Positions 52,328-52,794 of a DNA stretch of 52,794 nt are shown one piece after another; the first letter of the stretch is position 1; each line of letters opens with the position of its first letter. The notes under the pieces are model-generated. The model searched no databases. It was not told the DNA's origin and saw only the letters and a program-made list of their open reading frames with translations. The DNA is from Anaerolineales bacterium (lineage in GTDB: Bacteria; Chloroflexota; Anaerolineae; Anaerolineales; E44-bin32), in contig JARRPX010000044.1 in assembly GCA_037382465.1 (NCBI GenBank), positions 1 through 52,794 of the forward strand, read 5' to 3'. The position numbers and the translations under genes were made by a program.

Positions 52328-52794
52328 TCAAAGATTTTGGGTCAAGCGTTCGATGACCTCGCCGTCTTTGTCCCGAATGACGACTTCGAGCGGCATCTGG
52401 CCGGGAAGCGTGTGCGTGGCGCAGGCCATGCACGGATCGTAGGCCCGGTAAGCCATCTCGATCGTGTTCAACAAGCCTTCCTTGATCTCAACTCCTTTGG
52501 TGATCAACCCCTGGGCGGCTTTCTTGACCGACATGTTGATGGCGGCGTTGTTGTTGGTCGTTCCGACGATCAGGTTGACCTTAGTGAGCACGCCCCGCTC
52601 ATCGGTCCAGTAGTGATGCGTGAGTGTGCCGCGCGGCGCTTCGACCTCACCGACGCCTTCCGTGGGCGTCTCGGTCGGCAGCACGCGGAATTCTTCACCG
52701 GTGATCTCGGAATCCGTGGCCAATTCCACCCAGTGCTCCGTTGCGTAGAAAAATCTTTTAACATCGGTTTTTGACATAATGTTGCTGCTCTCGT
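52328..52794 (-). CDS. NiFe-hydrogenase large subunit, C-terminal part (cut by window edge)
   Basis: The last ~155 residues of a group 3-type NiFe-hydrogenase large subunit. The C-terminal metal-binding motif is DPCMACATH (YRAYDPCMACATHTLPGQMP), which holds two of the four Cys ligands of the NiFe site. The tail after the His is what the neighbouring protease would remove. The frame stays open past ATG 52777 to the window edge, so the gene continues beyond it; family length is ~430-480. HNSTIEM-type features (NTIEMAYRAYD) and TERGVL-like lead (DERGVLTKVNLIVGTTNNNA) match HoxH/MvhA relatives. Confidence 0.93.
   Translation of the reverse strand, partial: ESSNIMSKTDVKRFFYATEHWVELATDSEITGEEFRVLPTETPTEGVGEVEAPRGTLTHHYWTDERGVLTKVNLIVGTTNNNAAINMSVKKAAQGLITKGVEIKEGLLNTIEMAYRAYDPCMACATHTLPGQMPLEVVIRDKDGEVIERLTQNL

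Overview
The window looks like a chromosomal segment of a Chloroflexota bacterium, probably of the Anaerolineae. I infer this from the type of genes and not from a marker gene. It has three zinc-ribbon proteins anchored by one membrane helix, an LCP protein next to a TPR protein with a long Thr/Pro/Ser tail, a lipoprotein with an NBR1-type Ig domain, a CpsA/LytR-type envelope operon, ATP-dependent PEP carboxykinase, Qmo/Hdr-like redox genes and a NiFe hydrogenase. Coding density is high, many neighbours overlap by 4 bases (ATGA/GTGA), and GTG/TTG starts are used. A Cu-type P-ATPase is cut at the left edge and a NiFe-hydrogenase large subunit at the right edge.

Layout. 0-7.6 kb: P-ATPase end, thioredoxin-fold DUF255 protein, VanZ-like protein, zinc-ribbon/scpA pair, thioredoxin, fabF-fabH. 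7.7-12.9 kb: SDR/GNAT/enolase-superfamily operon (NSAR/OSBS type), VTT membrane protein, cyclophilin, uridine kinase, dodecin. 13-24.9 kb: tRNA-Thr, GT4 glycosyltransferase, zinc-ribbon protein, Memo-like protein, aminotransferase-pckA pair, and an LCP-TPR-MATE/ANKH-like envelope operon. 25-29.1 kb: lipoproteins, tRNA-Arg, YjbQ, and a patch of palindromic intergenic repeats. 29.1-37.9 kb: an accessory island, probably a conflict or signalling system. 37.9-43.9 kb: a redox operon TusA-MvhD-QmoA-QmoB-(small HTH)-QmoC-DsrE. 44-48.6 kb: LysR regulator, MBL-fold lipoprotein, frameshifted peptide deformylase, radical SAM protein, XRE-cupin regulator. 48.6-52.8 kb: NifX-like / MinD-ferredoxin / MinD-ferredoxin / NifX-like cluster, then CNB-domain protein, hydrogenase maturation protease and NiFe-hydrogenase large subunit.

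The island at 29.5-37.5 kb is the most unusual part. It encodes a membrane-anchored TIR protein with 14 WD40 repeats (two seven-bladed propellers once one frameshift is repaired). After it comes a translationally coupled operon: a PfkB-like/AAA+ protein ending in RyR (ryanodine-receptor-type) domains, a SLOG-like Rossmann protein, and a two-helix membrane protein with two RCK-type NAD-binding domains and further RyR domains. TIR enzymes make NAD-derived signals and SLOG domains bind them in Thoeris. A sensor-to-membrane-channel circuit that uses a nucleotide messenger is therefore a reasonable but untested hypothesis.

Three genes (TIR-WD40, PfkB/AAA+, peptide deformylase) are each broken by a net loss of one base. 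This is either base-level error in the assembly or real decay. The Qmo-like operon, with its TusA and DsrE sulfur carriers, suggests a membrane quinone-linked electron-bifurcating or sulfur-transfer complex. The adjoining hydrogenase and Fe-S ATPase genes point the same way, to an anaerobic, redox-versatile lifestyle.
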